A DNA stretch of 5,712 nucleotides from Opitutaceae bacterium. Its GTDB lineage: Bacteria > Verrucomicrobiota > Verrucomicrobiae > Opitutales > Opitutaceae. How positions within the stretch are numbered: position 1 is the first letter of the stretch; the number at the start of each line of letters is the position of its first letter. The stretch is from the NCBI GenBank assembly GCA_031266495.1, contig JAISAX010000690.1, positions 1-5,712 of the forward strand, given 5' to 3'. Position numbers and translations under genes: made by a program. Below the pieces are notes generated by a model that was not told where the DNA came from, ran no database searches, and saw nothing but the letters and a program-made list of their open reading frames with translations. This document shows, piece after piece, positions 1 to 5,672 of the stretch.

Positions 1-1
1 C

Positions 2-24
2 GTGGCACGGGCTTCCAGCCCCTG
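2..24 (+). repeat. Palindromic repeat copy with a damaged stem
   Basis: This is a copy of the hairpin family that recurs at both ends of the window. It starts with the usual GTGGCACGGGCTTCCAGCCC, but the right arm ends CCTG instead of CGTG, leaving a C-C mismatch in the third stem pair. The usual second hairpin is absent; the following bases (25-51) are unique. It lies in the opposite orientation to the next copy. Confidence 0.6.
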
Positions 25-51
25 TTCCGGAGGCTGTTGGCCGGACTGATT

Positions 52-99
52 GGCGGCGCTTCGCGCCGTCCACGGGCTGGAAGCCCGTGCCACTCCGGA
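52..99 (-). repeat. Double-hairpin palindromic repeat, inverted copy
   Basis: This is a full-length element. Read on the minus strand, it starts with TCCGGAGTGG, then has a hairpin with arms CACGGGCT and AGCCCGTG around a TCC loop, then a second hairpin with arms CGGCGC and GCGCCG around a GAA loop. Its 48 bases match the reverse complement of 5472-5519 with a single difference, in the second loop (GAA here, AAA there). It lies downstream of priA, so on that transcript it would fold as RNA. There is no T-run, so it is not a standard intrinsic terminator. Confidence 0.8.
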
Positions 100-116
100 G
101 CGGTGAGGCAACGCTT

Positions 117-144
117 GCGGGCGGGACGCCCGCGCCACTCCGGA
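117..144 (-). repeat. Divergent single-hairpin repeat copy
   Basis: On the minus strand this reads TCCGGAGTGGCGCGGGCG, then a TCC loop, then CGCCCGC. The prefix TCCGGAGTGG and the TCC loop match the full element. In the stem, pair 2 has changed from A-T to G-C and pair 8 from T-A to G-C, so both changes keep the pairing. The outermost pair is lost and there is no second hairpin. Confidence 0.65.
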
Positions 145-145
145 T

Positions 146-168
146 CACGGGCTGGATGCCCGTGCCAC
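146..168 (-). repeat. Single-hairpin repeat copy just after the priA stop
   Basis: On the minus strand this reads GTGGCACGGGCA, a TCC loop, then AGCCCGTG. Seven pairs hold and the innermost is A-A. It begins about 15 bases after the priA stop codon, so it would be the first structure in the 3' end of the priA transcript. It might protect or end that RNA, but without a T-run this is only a possibility. Confidence 0.65.
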
Positions 169-183
169 GCGGTGAGGCAACGC

Positions 184-2424
184 TCAGCTCAGGTTGACCG
201 GATCGACGTCGAGCACTTGCACGAATTGCTCCGGCCAGGTGAACGTCGCCCGCAGGCGCGCGAGATCGGTGACGATGGCGCTGACGTTGCCGTTGATGAA
301 ATACCAGAGCTGGAATCGGTACTCGTCCTTGATCTTTTCTATGGGACAGGGCGCGGGGCCGCGCAGCTCGACTCGCGAGCCGAGTTCCTTCTCGACGAGT
401 CTGGCCCACTGCTCGGCGAAGAATTGCAGCTTTTCCGGATTCGGTCCGCGAAAGAGGTGGTGGATCAGGTGGCGCGCAGGCGGGTATCCGAAATCGGTCC
501 GGATTTTTAATTCGGTTTCGGCAAAACCGTCGTAGTCGGCGTGGCGTGAGTACTGGATCGCTCCGGCGTGCGGCGTGAAGGTTTGCACAATCACTTCACC
601 GGCCCTGTCGCCGCGCCCGGCGCGTCCGGCCACTTGCACGAGGAGCTGGAAGGTGCGTTCGTTGGCGCGGAAATCGGGGATGTGCATCGAGATGTCGGCA
701 TCGACGAGGCCGACGAGCGTGACGTTGGGAAAGTCGAGTCCCTTGCCGATCATTTGCGTGCCGACGAGCAGGTCGATCTTGCCGGCACGGAATTCGGAGA
801 GGAGTTGCCGGAAACGGTTTTTCTTTTGCATGGTGTCCGCATCCATTCTTTCGATACGCGCGTCGGGGAGGACGCGGCGGACGGCTTCCTCCACGCGTTG
901 CGTGCCCATGCCTCGCCAGCGGATGTCGGGCGCGGCGCACGCGGGGCAGCGGGCGGGGGCGGTTTTCTGGTAGCCGCAGAGGTGGCAACGGAGGGTCTCG
1001 TCGGCGCGGTGATAGGTGAGCGACACGCTGCAATGGGGGCACTCCTCGACGTGGCCGCATTTGCGGCATTGCATGGCGCTGGAGTAGCCGCGGCGGTTGA
1101 GGAAGAGGATGGTCTGCTCGCGTTTTTCATAGCGGTCGCGCATGGCCTCGGCGAGGCGTCGGGAGAGGGTCGTGAAGCCGCGGTTGCGCATGGCTTCAAT
1201 GCGCAGGTCCACGATCTCGATGTGCGGGAGTTGGCGGGTGTCGATGCGTTTCGTGAGCCGGTGCCGGGTGTATTTGCCGGCCTGGGCGTTGGCGTGGGTT
1301 TCGAGCGAGGGCGTGGCCGAGCCGAGCAGGCAGAAGGCGCCGGCGAGTTTGGCGCGCATCACGGCGACGTCGCGGCCGTGGTAGCGCGGGGTTTCGTCCT
1401 GCTTGTAGGCGGGTTCGTGCTCCTCGTCCACGACGACGAGGCGGAGGTTGCGCACGGGGGCGAAGATCGCCGAGCGCGCTCCGACCACAATGCGGGCTTC
1501 GCCGGTCGCGAGCGCGAGCCAGCCGTCCATGCGTTCGCCGTCGTTGAGATGGCTGTGCCAGACTATGACCTTGTTGCCCGGCGCGATGGCTTCGAGGCGA
1601 CCGCGCAGCCGGGCTACCGTCTGCGGCGTGAGCGCCACCTCGGGCACGAGAAACACCACGCCGCCGCCATCCGCCAGCGCATCGTGGACGGCGCGCAGGT
1701 ACACCTCCGTCTTGCCCGAACCGGTGACGCCGTGCAGCAGCGTGACGCCAAAGGCGCGCGCGGCGAGCGCGGCGGCGAGCGCGGCGGCGGCGGCGGCTTG
1801 TTCGTCGTTGAGGTTGTGCGGGTGCGCGGCCACGGCTTCGCCGTCGGCCCAGTCGTCGGCATAGGCCACGCGCTCGACGCGGCGTTCTTGCTCGCGGACC
1901 ACGCCGCGTTTGACGAGCACGTTGCTGGCGGCGGCGGTGATGCCGAGGCGGGCGAGGACGAGCGTTTTTTTCTGCGGGCGAAACTGGTCGCGCAGGAATC
2001 GGTACAATTTCGCCTGGGCAGGGGCGCGGTGTTCGAGCCGGGCGAACTCCTCGGGGTCGAGCGGCGCGGCGATGGAGAGGAGTTTTTCGTACTTGAGTCC
2101 GGCGGCGTTGCGGACGGCGGCGGGCAGCATGGTTTCGATGATGCCGTCGAGCGGCGCGGCGTAGTAGCCGGCCATCCAGCGCGCGAGTTGCAGCAGGTCC
2201 GGCGGCAGGGCGGGAAATGGATAGACGATGCCGGCCAGCGTCTTGAGTTTCGCGACCGGGAAATCGATTGGCGTGCCGATCTCGCCGACGATGGCGAGCC
2301 GCAGGCGGTTGAGAATCGGCACGCGCACGAGCATCCCGACCTGCACCTGCGCGCCAAGCGACTCCGGCACCTTGTAGTGCAGGAGCTTGTCGAAACCGGC
2401 CAGTGGATGGACGCCAACGGTCAT
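184..2424 (-). CDS. priA: Primosomal replication-restart helicase PriA
   Basis: PriA is a superfamily 2 DNA helicase that recognises stalled or collapsed forks in the cytoplasm and reloads the replicative helicase. Numbering from the ATG at 2424 (746 aa; E. coli PriA is about 730), visible motifs are: a 3'-end-binding fold at the N-terminus; LNDEQ at 205-209; Walker A GVTGSGKT at 232-239; Walker B DEEH at 333-336; GSATPS at 368-373; eight zinc ligands as four CxxC pairs (453/456, 462/465, 480/483, 493/496); GTQMIGKG at 555-562; QVAGRAGR at 597-604; and the usual terminal DVDP. An in-frame GTG at 2478 would add 18 residues. I prefer the ATG because the family begins two or three residues before this VGVHPLAGFDKLLHYKVP segment. 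Neither start has a Shine-Dalgarno site. No frameshift or missing motif is seen. It is divergent from the Uma2 gene. Confidence 0.97.
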   Translation of the reverse strand: MTVGVHPLAGFDKLLHYKVPESLGAQVQVGMLVRVPILNRLRLAIVGEIGTPIDFPVAKLKTLAGIVYPFPALPPDLLQLARWMAGYYAAPLDGIIETMLPAAVRNAAGLKYEKLLSIAAPLDPEEFARLEHRAPAQAKLYRFLRDQFRPQKKTLVLARLGITAAASNVLVKRGVVREQERRVERVAYADDWADGEAVAAHPHNLNDEQAAAAAALAAALAARAFGVTLLHGVTGSGKTEVYLRAVHDALADGGGVVFLVPEVALTPQTVARLRGRLEAIAPGNKVIVWHSHLNDGERMDGWLALATGEARIVVGARSAIFAPVRNLRLVVVDEEHEPAYKQDETPRYHGRDVAVMRAKLAGAFCLLGSATPSLETHANAQAGKYTRHRLTKRIDTRQLPHIEIVDLRIEAMRNRGFTTLSRRLAEAMRDRYEKREQTILFLNRRGYSSAMQCRKCGHVEECPHCSVSLTYHRADETLRCHLCGYQKTAPARCPACAAPDIRWRGMGTQRVEEAVRRVLPDARIERMDADTMQKKNRFRQLLSEFRAGKIDLLVGTQMIGKGLDFPNVTLVGLVDADISMHIPDFRANERTFQLLVQVAGRAGRGDRAGEVIVQTFTPHAGAIQYSRHADYDGFAETELKIRTDFGYPPARHLIHHLFRGPNPEKLQFFAEQWARLVEKELGSRVELRGPAPCPIEKIKDEYRFQLWYFINGNVSAIVTDLARLRATFTWPEQFVQVLDVDPVNLS

Positions 2425-2510
2425 GGTGCGCGTGATGGTGATGGTGCGGAGGGCGAGTGCGGAGGGCGTTTGAGGCACAAGCGGGCGGCGCGTGCAAGCG
2501 CGGGACGCGC

Positions 2511-2559
2511 GGCGGGAGGTGGGAAGCGGGAGGAAGGCGGGAGGTGGGAAGCGGGAGGA
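2511..2559. repeat. Purine-rich 25-bp tandem repeat in the divergent spacer
   Basis: A 24-base purine-rich unit starting GGCGGGAGGTGGGAAGCGGG is present as two perfect copies, 2511-2534 and 2536-2559, one base apart. It lies between the divergent priA and Uma2 genes. The GGGAGG cores resemble Shine-Dalgarno sequences, but the last one is about 17 bases before the ATG at 2577 and 36 before the one at 2595, too far to act as one. Its role is unknown. Confidence 0.85.
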
Positions 2560-2565
2560 TTGACG

Positions 2566-2577
2566 TTCGCCGGCGAA
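2566..2577. promoter_or_regulatory. 12-bp perfect palindrome, possible operator
   Basis: TTCGCCGGCGAA is its own reverse complement. It sits between the tandem repeat and the Uma2 start, where a dimeric regulator could act on both divergent genes. It is short and GC-rich, so chance is a real alternative, and I recognise no named regulator site. No convincing sigma-70 promoter was found on either strand here. Confidence 0.25.
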
Positions 2578-2594
2578 TGGACAGGGTTTTGCTC

Positions 2595-3149
2595 ATGCCC
2601 GCCACTCAAGCACCTCCGGTCACGCGCCACGATTTCGCGCTCCTTCCCGAAGGTCCGCCGTATTCCCAACTCATCGAAGGCGATCTTTATATGGCTCCCT
2701 CTCCCAACTTCTTTCACCAGGATATTGCTCTTAATCTGGGTGGCATTCTCCGGAATTACCTAGGGAAGCATCCTGTCGGTAAAGCAGTGATAGCTCCCTT
2801 TGACGTCTATCTTTCCGACCTCAATGTTTACGAGCCGGACCTGCTTTTTGTCCGCAAGGAAAACCTCGGCATCATCAAGGAACACGGCGTCGAGGGCGCG
2901 CCCGATCTGGTGATCGAGATCCTTTCCCCCTCGACCGCCAAATACGACCTCGGGCTCAAGCGCGCCATTTATGCCCGCACCGGCGTCGAGGAACTCTGGA
3001 TCATCGATCCAGCCCGGCACACGCTCGCCCTTTACCGTCTCGGCGAGGACGCCGCCACCCCGGTCGCCACGTTCGGCAAATCGCAATCCTTCTCCAGCAC
3101 GCTTTTCCCCGGCCTGACCATCGCCCTCGCCGACGTTTTTATCACCTGA
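2595..3149 (+). CDS. Uma2-family (DUF820) PD-(D/E)XK putative endonuclease
   Basis: The 184-aa product has the usual length and pattern of the Uma2 family, a widespread group with a predicted restriction-endonuclease-like fold and no settled biological role. Visible marks are YSQLIEGDLYMAPSPN at 23-38, the first acidic position in YEPDLLFV (D82), the VIEILSPS strand (E108), then D118 and K122 in the segment leading to YARTGVEELWIID. The putative catalytic D, E and K are kept, so it may be active. The chosen ATG gives the family-typical N-terminus; an in-frame ATG at 2577 would add six residues, and further upstream the frame runs into the purine repeat. No clear ribosome site is seen. Codons between about 2690 and 2840 are more AT-rich than in neighbouring genes (GCT, CTT, AAT, GGT, ATA), which may mark a different origin. 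No toxin-antitoxin or restriction partner is adjacent. Confidence 0.88.
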   Translation: MPATQAPPVTRHDFALLPEGPPYSQLIEGDLYMAPSPNFFHQDIALNLGGILRNYLGKHPVGKAVIAPFDVYLSDLNVYEPDLLFVRKENLGIIKEHGVEGAPDLVIEILSPSTAKYDLGLKRAIYARTGVEELWIIDPARHTLALYRLGEDAATPVATFGKSQSFSSTLFPGLTIALADVFIT

Positions 3150-3187
3150 CCACCTGACCGCCGCGACATCCGCGACATCCGCGACAT
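3143..3187. repeat. Two short tandem repeats across the Uma2 stop codon
   Basis: CACCTGAC occurs twice in tandem (3143-3158); the first copy contains the TGA stop of the Uma2 gene. Shortly after it, CCGCGACAT occurs three times in perfect tandem (3161-3187). The rest of the spacer up to 3223 shows no hairpin with a T-run and no obvious promoter. Slippage is the likely origin. Confidence 0.8.
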
Positions 3188-3223
3188 TGACAGCCGGCCC
3201 TCCCCTGCCCGAAATCCCTCCCT

Positions 3224-3697
3224 GTGAGCAACGACGCTGCCCGCGAAAAATTCAAATCCTACCTCGGCACCAAAGGCCTGCGCGTGACCAACCAGCGTCT
3301 CGCCATCTTCGAGGCCGCTTTCACGCAGGAGGAGCACTTCACTGCCGAAGGGTTGCTCGACCATGCGCGGGCCATTGATGATTCCGTGTCCCGGGCCACG
3401 GTTTACCGCACTCTGCCGATCATGACCGAGAGCGCCCTCCTCCGCGAAGTCGATATCGGCAAAAACCTCAAGTATTACCATCCCAACAAGGACAACAACG
3501 CCCAGGTCGCCCAGGTAATCTGCGTGGATTGCGACAAGATTTTCGAGATCAGCGCCCCCTTCATGGAGTGGTACGGCAGCACCGTGTCCACCAAACTCGG
3601 GCTGACACCCGTCTCCCAACGCCTGCAAGTCAACGCCCACTGCAACAAGCTCAAGCTAACGGGCGCCTGCGAACACCGCACCGGAACAAAAGGCTGA
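3224..3697 (+). CDS. Fur-family transcriptional regulator with altered metal site
   Basis: The 157-aa product is a full-length Fur-superfamily repressor: an N-terminal winged helix with [20 protein letters not shown] at 14-33 and the recognition helix SRATVYRTL at 56-64, then a dimerisation domain. The structural-zinc cysteines are present as C100-x2-C103 and C140/C149. The classical HHDH-type cluster just before the CxxC is missing: the aligned positions 94-97 are Q, V, A, Q. The histidine that normally lies about eight residues before the second cysteine pair is Q132. H38, H86 and E115 remain at ligand-like positions. It may therefore sense metal differently, or not at all, so Fur, Zur or PerR cannot be chosen from sequence. 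The start is GTG, with no in-frame ATG nearby and no Shine-Dalgarno site. It lies 74 bp after the Uma2 gene and 126 bp before the TPR gene. Confidence 0.9.
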   Translation: MSNDAAREKFKSYLGTKGLRVTNQRLAIFEAAFTQEEHFTAEGLLDHARAIDDSVSRATVYRTLPIMTESALLREVDIGKNLKYYHPNKDNNAQVAQVICVDCDKIFEISAPFMEWYGSTVSTKLGLTPVSQRLQVNAHCNKLKLTGACEHRTGTKG

Positions 3698-3717
3698 ATC
3701 CGGCCACCATACCGTCG

Positions 3718-3802
3718 CACCGCCGCACTGCCGCACTGCTACACCGCCGCACTGCCGGGTCGCCACACCGCCGGGCCGCCATTCAGCCTACAGCCTACAG
3801 CC
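3718..3802. repeat. 24-bp and 7-bp tandem repeats before the TPR gene
   Basis: A C-rich unit beginning CACCGCCG recurs with a period of 24 at 3718, 3742 and 3766; the first two copies share their first 16 bases (CACCGCCGCACTGCCG) and the third has decayed. It is followed by AGCCTAC twice in tandem plus AGCC (3785-3802). These fill most of the 126-bp gap between the Fur-family and TPR genes. No terminator or promoter is recognised. Confidence 0.7.
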
Positions 3803-3823
3803 ATTTGTCCATCCCATCTCCCC

Positions 3824-4198
3824 ATGTCCCGCAAGGAAGACATTTTGTTTGCCATCGGTTTTTATGAATCGGTGCTGCGCCGCGACGCCTCGTATGTCGA
3901 GGTGATCGAACTCCTCGGAGGCCTCTACACCAAGGCTGGCCGCATTGCCGACGGGCTGGAAATGGACCGCAAACTCGTGTCCCTGCAACCCGGCAACGCC
4001 ACTGCCCACTACAACCTCGCGTGCAGCCTCGCGCTCATGGAACAACCCGCCGACGCGCTCCGGTCGCTTGCGGACGCCGTGGCGCACGGCTACGATGACC
4101 CCGCCTGGATGGCGAAGGACACCGACCTGGCCCCGCTGCGCGAACACCCCGAATTCGTCCGCCTGCTCGCCGAAGTGAAAAAACGCCAATCCGCCTGA
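3824..4198 (+). CDS. Small TPR-repeat protein
   Basis: The 124-aa product is made of helical tetratricopeptide-like repeats, which normally bind other proteins. One repeat spans about 23-56 (ELLGGLYTKAGRIADGLEMD) and a second about 57-90 (AHYNLACSLALMEQPADAL), preceded by a helix at 4-20 that may be a partial repeat. The C-terminus, DLAPLREHPEFVRLLAEV at 101-118, is the ending often seen after TPRs in larger proteins. No signal peptide, membrane segment or catalytic motif is visible, so it is probably a cytoplasmic adaptor of unknown partner. It ends 27 bp before nadA on the same strand, so co-transcription is likely, though nothing ties it to NAD synthesis. The ATG is preceded by pyrimidines (CATCTCCCC), with no Shine-Dalgarno site. 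Confidence 0.85.
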   Translation: MSRKEDILFAIGFYESVLRRDASYVEVIELLGGLYTKAGRIADGLEMDRKLVSLQPGNATAHYNLACSLALMEQPADALRSLADAVAHGYDDPAWMAKDTDLAPLREHPEFVRLLAEVKKRQSA

Positions 4199-4225
4199 AA
4201 CCACCGACCGACCGCCAGCCAACCG

Positions 4226-5206
4226 ATGTCCGCCACTCTCAACTACGAACCGCTGATCCTCGCGCCCCGCCGCGCCGCGCCGGTTCTCACGCCGATCCAG
4301 GAAGAAATCCTCGCCCTCAAACGCGAGCGCAACGCCATCCTCCTCGCGCACAACTACCAGATCGAAGCCATCCAGCAAGTCGCCGATTATGTGGGCGACT
4401 CGCTCGGCCTCTCCTGGCAGGCGCAGGCGGCGCAGGCCGACGTGATCCTCTTCTGCGGCGTCCACTTCATGGCCGAGACGGCCAGGATCGTGAACCCCAC
4501 CCGCACCGTCCTCCTGCCCGAACCCGAGGCCGGCTGCTCGCTCTCCGACTCATGCCCCGCCGAACGCCTCGCCGAGTACAAGGCCGCGCACCCCGACGTG
4601 TACGTCGTTGCCTACATCAACTGCTCGGCGGCGGTGAAAGCGCTCAGCGACGTCATCTGCACCAGCGGCAACGCCACAAAAATCGTCAACAAAGCGCCGA
4701 CCGACCGCGAACTCCTCTTCGTGCCCGACCAGAACCTCGGCCAATGGGTGCAACAAAAAACCGGCCGCAAAATGCGCCTGTGGCCCGGCAGCTGTTACGC
4801 GCACGTGCAATTCACCACCCGGGCCATTGAAAAAATCCGCGACCGCTTCCCCGGCGCGCCCGTGGTCGCGCACCCCGAATGCGTGCAAGCCGTCCGCGAC
4901 CTCGCCGACGAAGTGTGCTCGACCGAGCTGATGGTCAAATTCGCCAAAGAGACGCCGTCGGACAAAATCATCGTGGTGACCGAGAGCGGCATGCTCCACC
5001 GCCTGCGCAACGAAGTACCGGGCAAAACCTTCATTGCCGGCCCCACCGACACCTGCGCCTGCAACGACTGCCGGTTCATGAAAATGAACACCATTGAAAA
5101 AGTCCGCGACGCGCTCCGGCACATGACGCCCGGGATCGACGTACCCGAGCCGATCCGCACCCGCGCCCTCGCGCCGATCCAGCGCATGCTCGACTGGAGC
5201 CGGTGA
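4226..5206 (+). CDS. nadA: Quinolinate synthase NadA
   Basis: NadA condenses iminoaspartate with dihydroxyacetone phosphate to give quinolinate, the precursor ring of NAD, using a [4Fe-4S] cluster in the cytoplasm. The 326-aa product is of normal length and has the three pseudo-repeated domains. Three conserved cysteines, expected to bind the cluster, are C104 in EAGCSLSD, C219 in HPEC and C282 in NDCRFMKMNT; C277 and C279 form an extra cysteine pair close to the last. Substrate-site signatures are AHNYQ at 41-45, H80 in CGVHFMAE, YINCSA at 130-135, CTSGNA at 145-150 and HPE at 216-218. Its usual partners nadB and nadC are not in the window. It follows the TPR gene by 27 bp and is the last gene before a repeat-rich spacer. 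No Shine-Dalgarno site precedes the ATG, but the alignment supports this start. The gene looks intact and functional. Confidence 0.97.
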   Translation: MSATLNYEPLILAPRRAAPVLTPIQEEILALKRERNAILLAHNYQIEAIQQVADYVGDSLGLSWQAQAAQADVILFCGVHFMAETARIVNPTRTVLLPEPEAGCSLSDSCPAERLAEYKAAHPDVYVVAYINCSAAVKALSDVICTSGNATKIVNKAPTDRELLFVPDQNLGQWVQQKTGRKMRLWPGSCYAHVQFTTRAIEKIRDRFPGAPVVAHPECVQAVRDLADEVCSTELMVKFAKETPSDKIIVVTESGMLHRLRNEVPGKTFIAGPTDTCACNDCRFMKMNTIEKVRDALRHMTPGIDVPEPIRTRALAPIQRMLDWSR

Positions 5207-5225
5207 CGCCCGAGACTCCGGCAAC

Positions 5226-5268
5226 GTGGCACGGGCATCCTTGCCCGTGGACGACGCGCAGCGTCGCC
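5226..5268 (+). repeat. Double-hairpin repeat just after nadA
   Basis: This copy starts GTGGCACGGGCA, with a TCCT loop and the arm TGCCCGTG, then a second hairpin CGACGC, loop GCA, GCGTCG. Compared with the full element, the innermost pair of stem 1 is A-T instead of T-A, and one pair of stem 2 is A-T instead of G-C; both keep the pairing. It begins 19 bases after the nadA stop and would be the first structure in the 3' end of that transcript. The pyrimidines that follow are not a T-run. Confidence 0.75.
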
Positions 5269-5270
5269 CC

Positions 5271-5476
5271 CTCGTTCTCGTTCTCATTCTCGTTCTCCGG
5301 TTTGGGTTCGTTCTCTTTCTCGTTCTCTTGCTCATTCTCGTTCTCCGATTTGTGTTCCGGCGCGTCTTGCGAGTGCCGAAGCAGGAAAACGATCAGGAGA
5401 AAGAGAAAGAGAACGAGAACGAGTACGAACCCGATCAGGAGAACGAGAAAGAGAAAGAGAAAGAGAACGATTCCGG
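5271..5476. repeat. Large imperfect inverted repeat, polypyrimidine then polypurine
   Basis: The left arm (about 5271-5358) is made of irregular CTCGTT, CTCATT and CTTTCT units; the right arm (about 5383-5476) is made of GAGAAC and GAGAAA units. They are roughly complementary: 5287-5298 pairs with 5438-5449, and GGGTTCG at 5304-5310 pairs with CGAACCC at 5426-5432. The unpaired centre (about 5359-5382) is ordinary sequence. The arms would fold into a long cruciform or RNA hairpin, and the strand bias could also favour triplex DNA. Open frames through it give only low-complexity peptides (SFSFS, ENENE, alternating FL), so I do not call a gene. Confidence 0.75.
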
Positions 5477-5616
5477 AGTGGCACGGGCTTCCAGCCCGTG
5501 GACGGCGCAAAGCGCCGCCGGTTCGCGTGGCACGGGCTTCCAGCCCGTGGACGGCGCAAAGCGCCGCCGGTTCGCGTGGCATGGGCTTCCAGCCCATGTG
5601 AGCCGTTGGCGGCGCG
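5472..5616 (+). repeat. Three double-hairpin repeat units with 49-bp period
   Basis: Units start at 5478, 5527 and 5576, the first preceded by TCCGGA. The first two are identical over 49 bases: stem 1 arms CACGGGCT and AGCCCGTG around TCC, stem 2 arms CGGCGC and GCGCCG around AAA, then GGTTCGC. The third unit has CATGGGCT and AGCCCATG, so one stem pair changed from C-G to T-A on both sides, and its second hairpin has decayed. Units abut each other, so this is not a CRISPR array. Confidence 0.85.
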
Positions 5617-5627
5617 AAGACCCGCAG

Positions 5628-5669
5628 TCCCCCCCCCATCTCCTCCCCTCCCCTTCCCCTCCCCCCCCC
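5628..5669. repeat. C-rich tract, possible G-quadruplex on the minus strand
   Basis: Apart from one A at 5638 the stretch is all C and T, with C runs of 9 (5629-5637), 4, 4, 4 and 9 (5661-5669). The minus strand therefore has five G runs of four or more with short loops, which fits a G-quadruplex; the plus strand could form an i-motif. It is intergenic, so length changes would not shift a reading frame here. Run lengths may carry sequencing error. Confidence 0.6.
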
Positions 5670-5672
5670 GTA

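Larger units (their letters stand above)
101..184. repeat. 15-bp direct repeat around two hairpins
   Basis: The 15 bases CGGTGAGGCAACGCT occur at 101-115 and again at 170-184, enclosing two divergent hairpin copies (117-144 and 146-168). The second copy runs to the first base of the reverse-complemented priA stop codon. The region looks like a duplicated spacer unit into which, or together with which, the hairpin elements were copied. Confidence 0.65.

Noticed and set aside
146..168. Intrinsic terminator for priA
   Set aside because: The hairpin is well placed after the stop codon, but no T-run follows on the priA strand, and the same hairpin occurs in many other settings as a repeat. A role in termination is possible but cannot be called.
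2560..2588. A sigma-70 promoter starting with TTGACG at 2560-2565
   Set aside because: At 17 bp spacing the -10 position reads AGGGTT, which is a poor match, so the -35-like hexamer alone is not enough.
568..2763. A long plus-strand open frame (731 codons) opposite priA
   Set aside because: It is the antisense shadow of priA, caused by GC-rich third positions. Its translation is low-complexity and matches no family I know, while the minus strand has every PriA motif.
3032..3640. A 202-codon minus-strand open frame across the Uma2/Fur-like junction
   Set aside because: It overlaps two genes with clear family motifs, and its MSRMSRMSR segment is only the antisense reading of the 9-bp tandem repeat.
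52..5519. Composite transposon bounded by inverted repeats
   Set aside because: There is no transposase or integrase between them, the contents include the housekeeping genes priA and nadA, and the terminal sequences belong to a dispersed hairpin family with many other copies.
5478..5616. CRISPR-like array with a 49-bp period
   Set aside because: The units abut with no unique spacers, each unit is itself two hairpins, the same element occurs singly elsewhere, and there are no cas genes.
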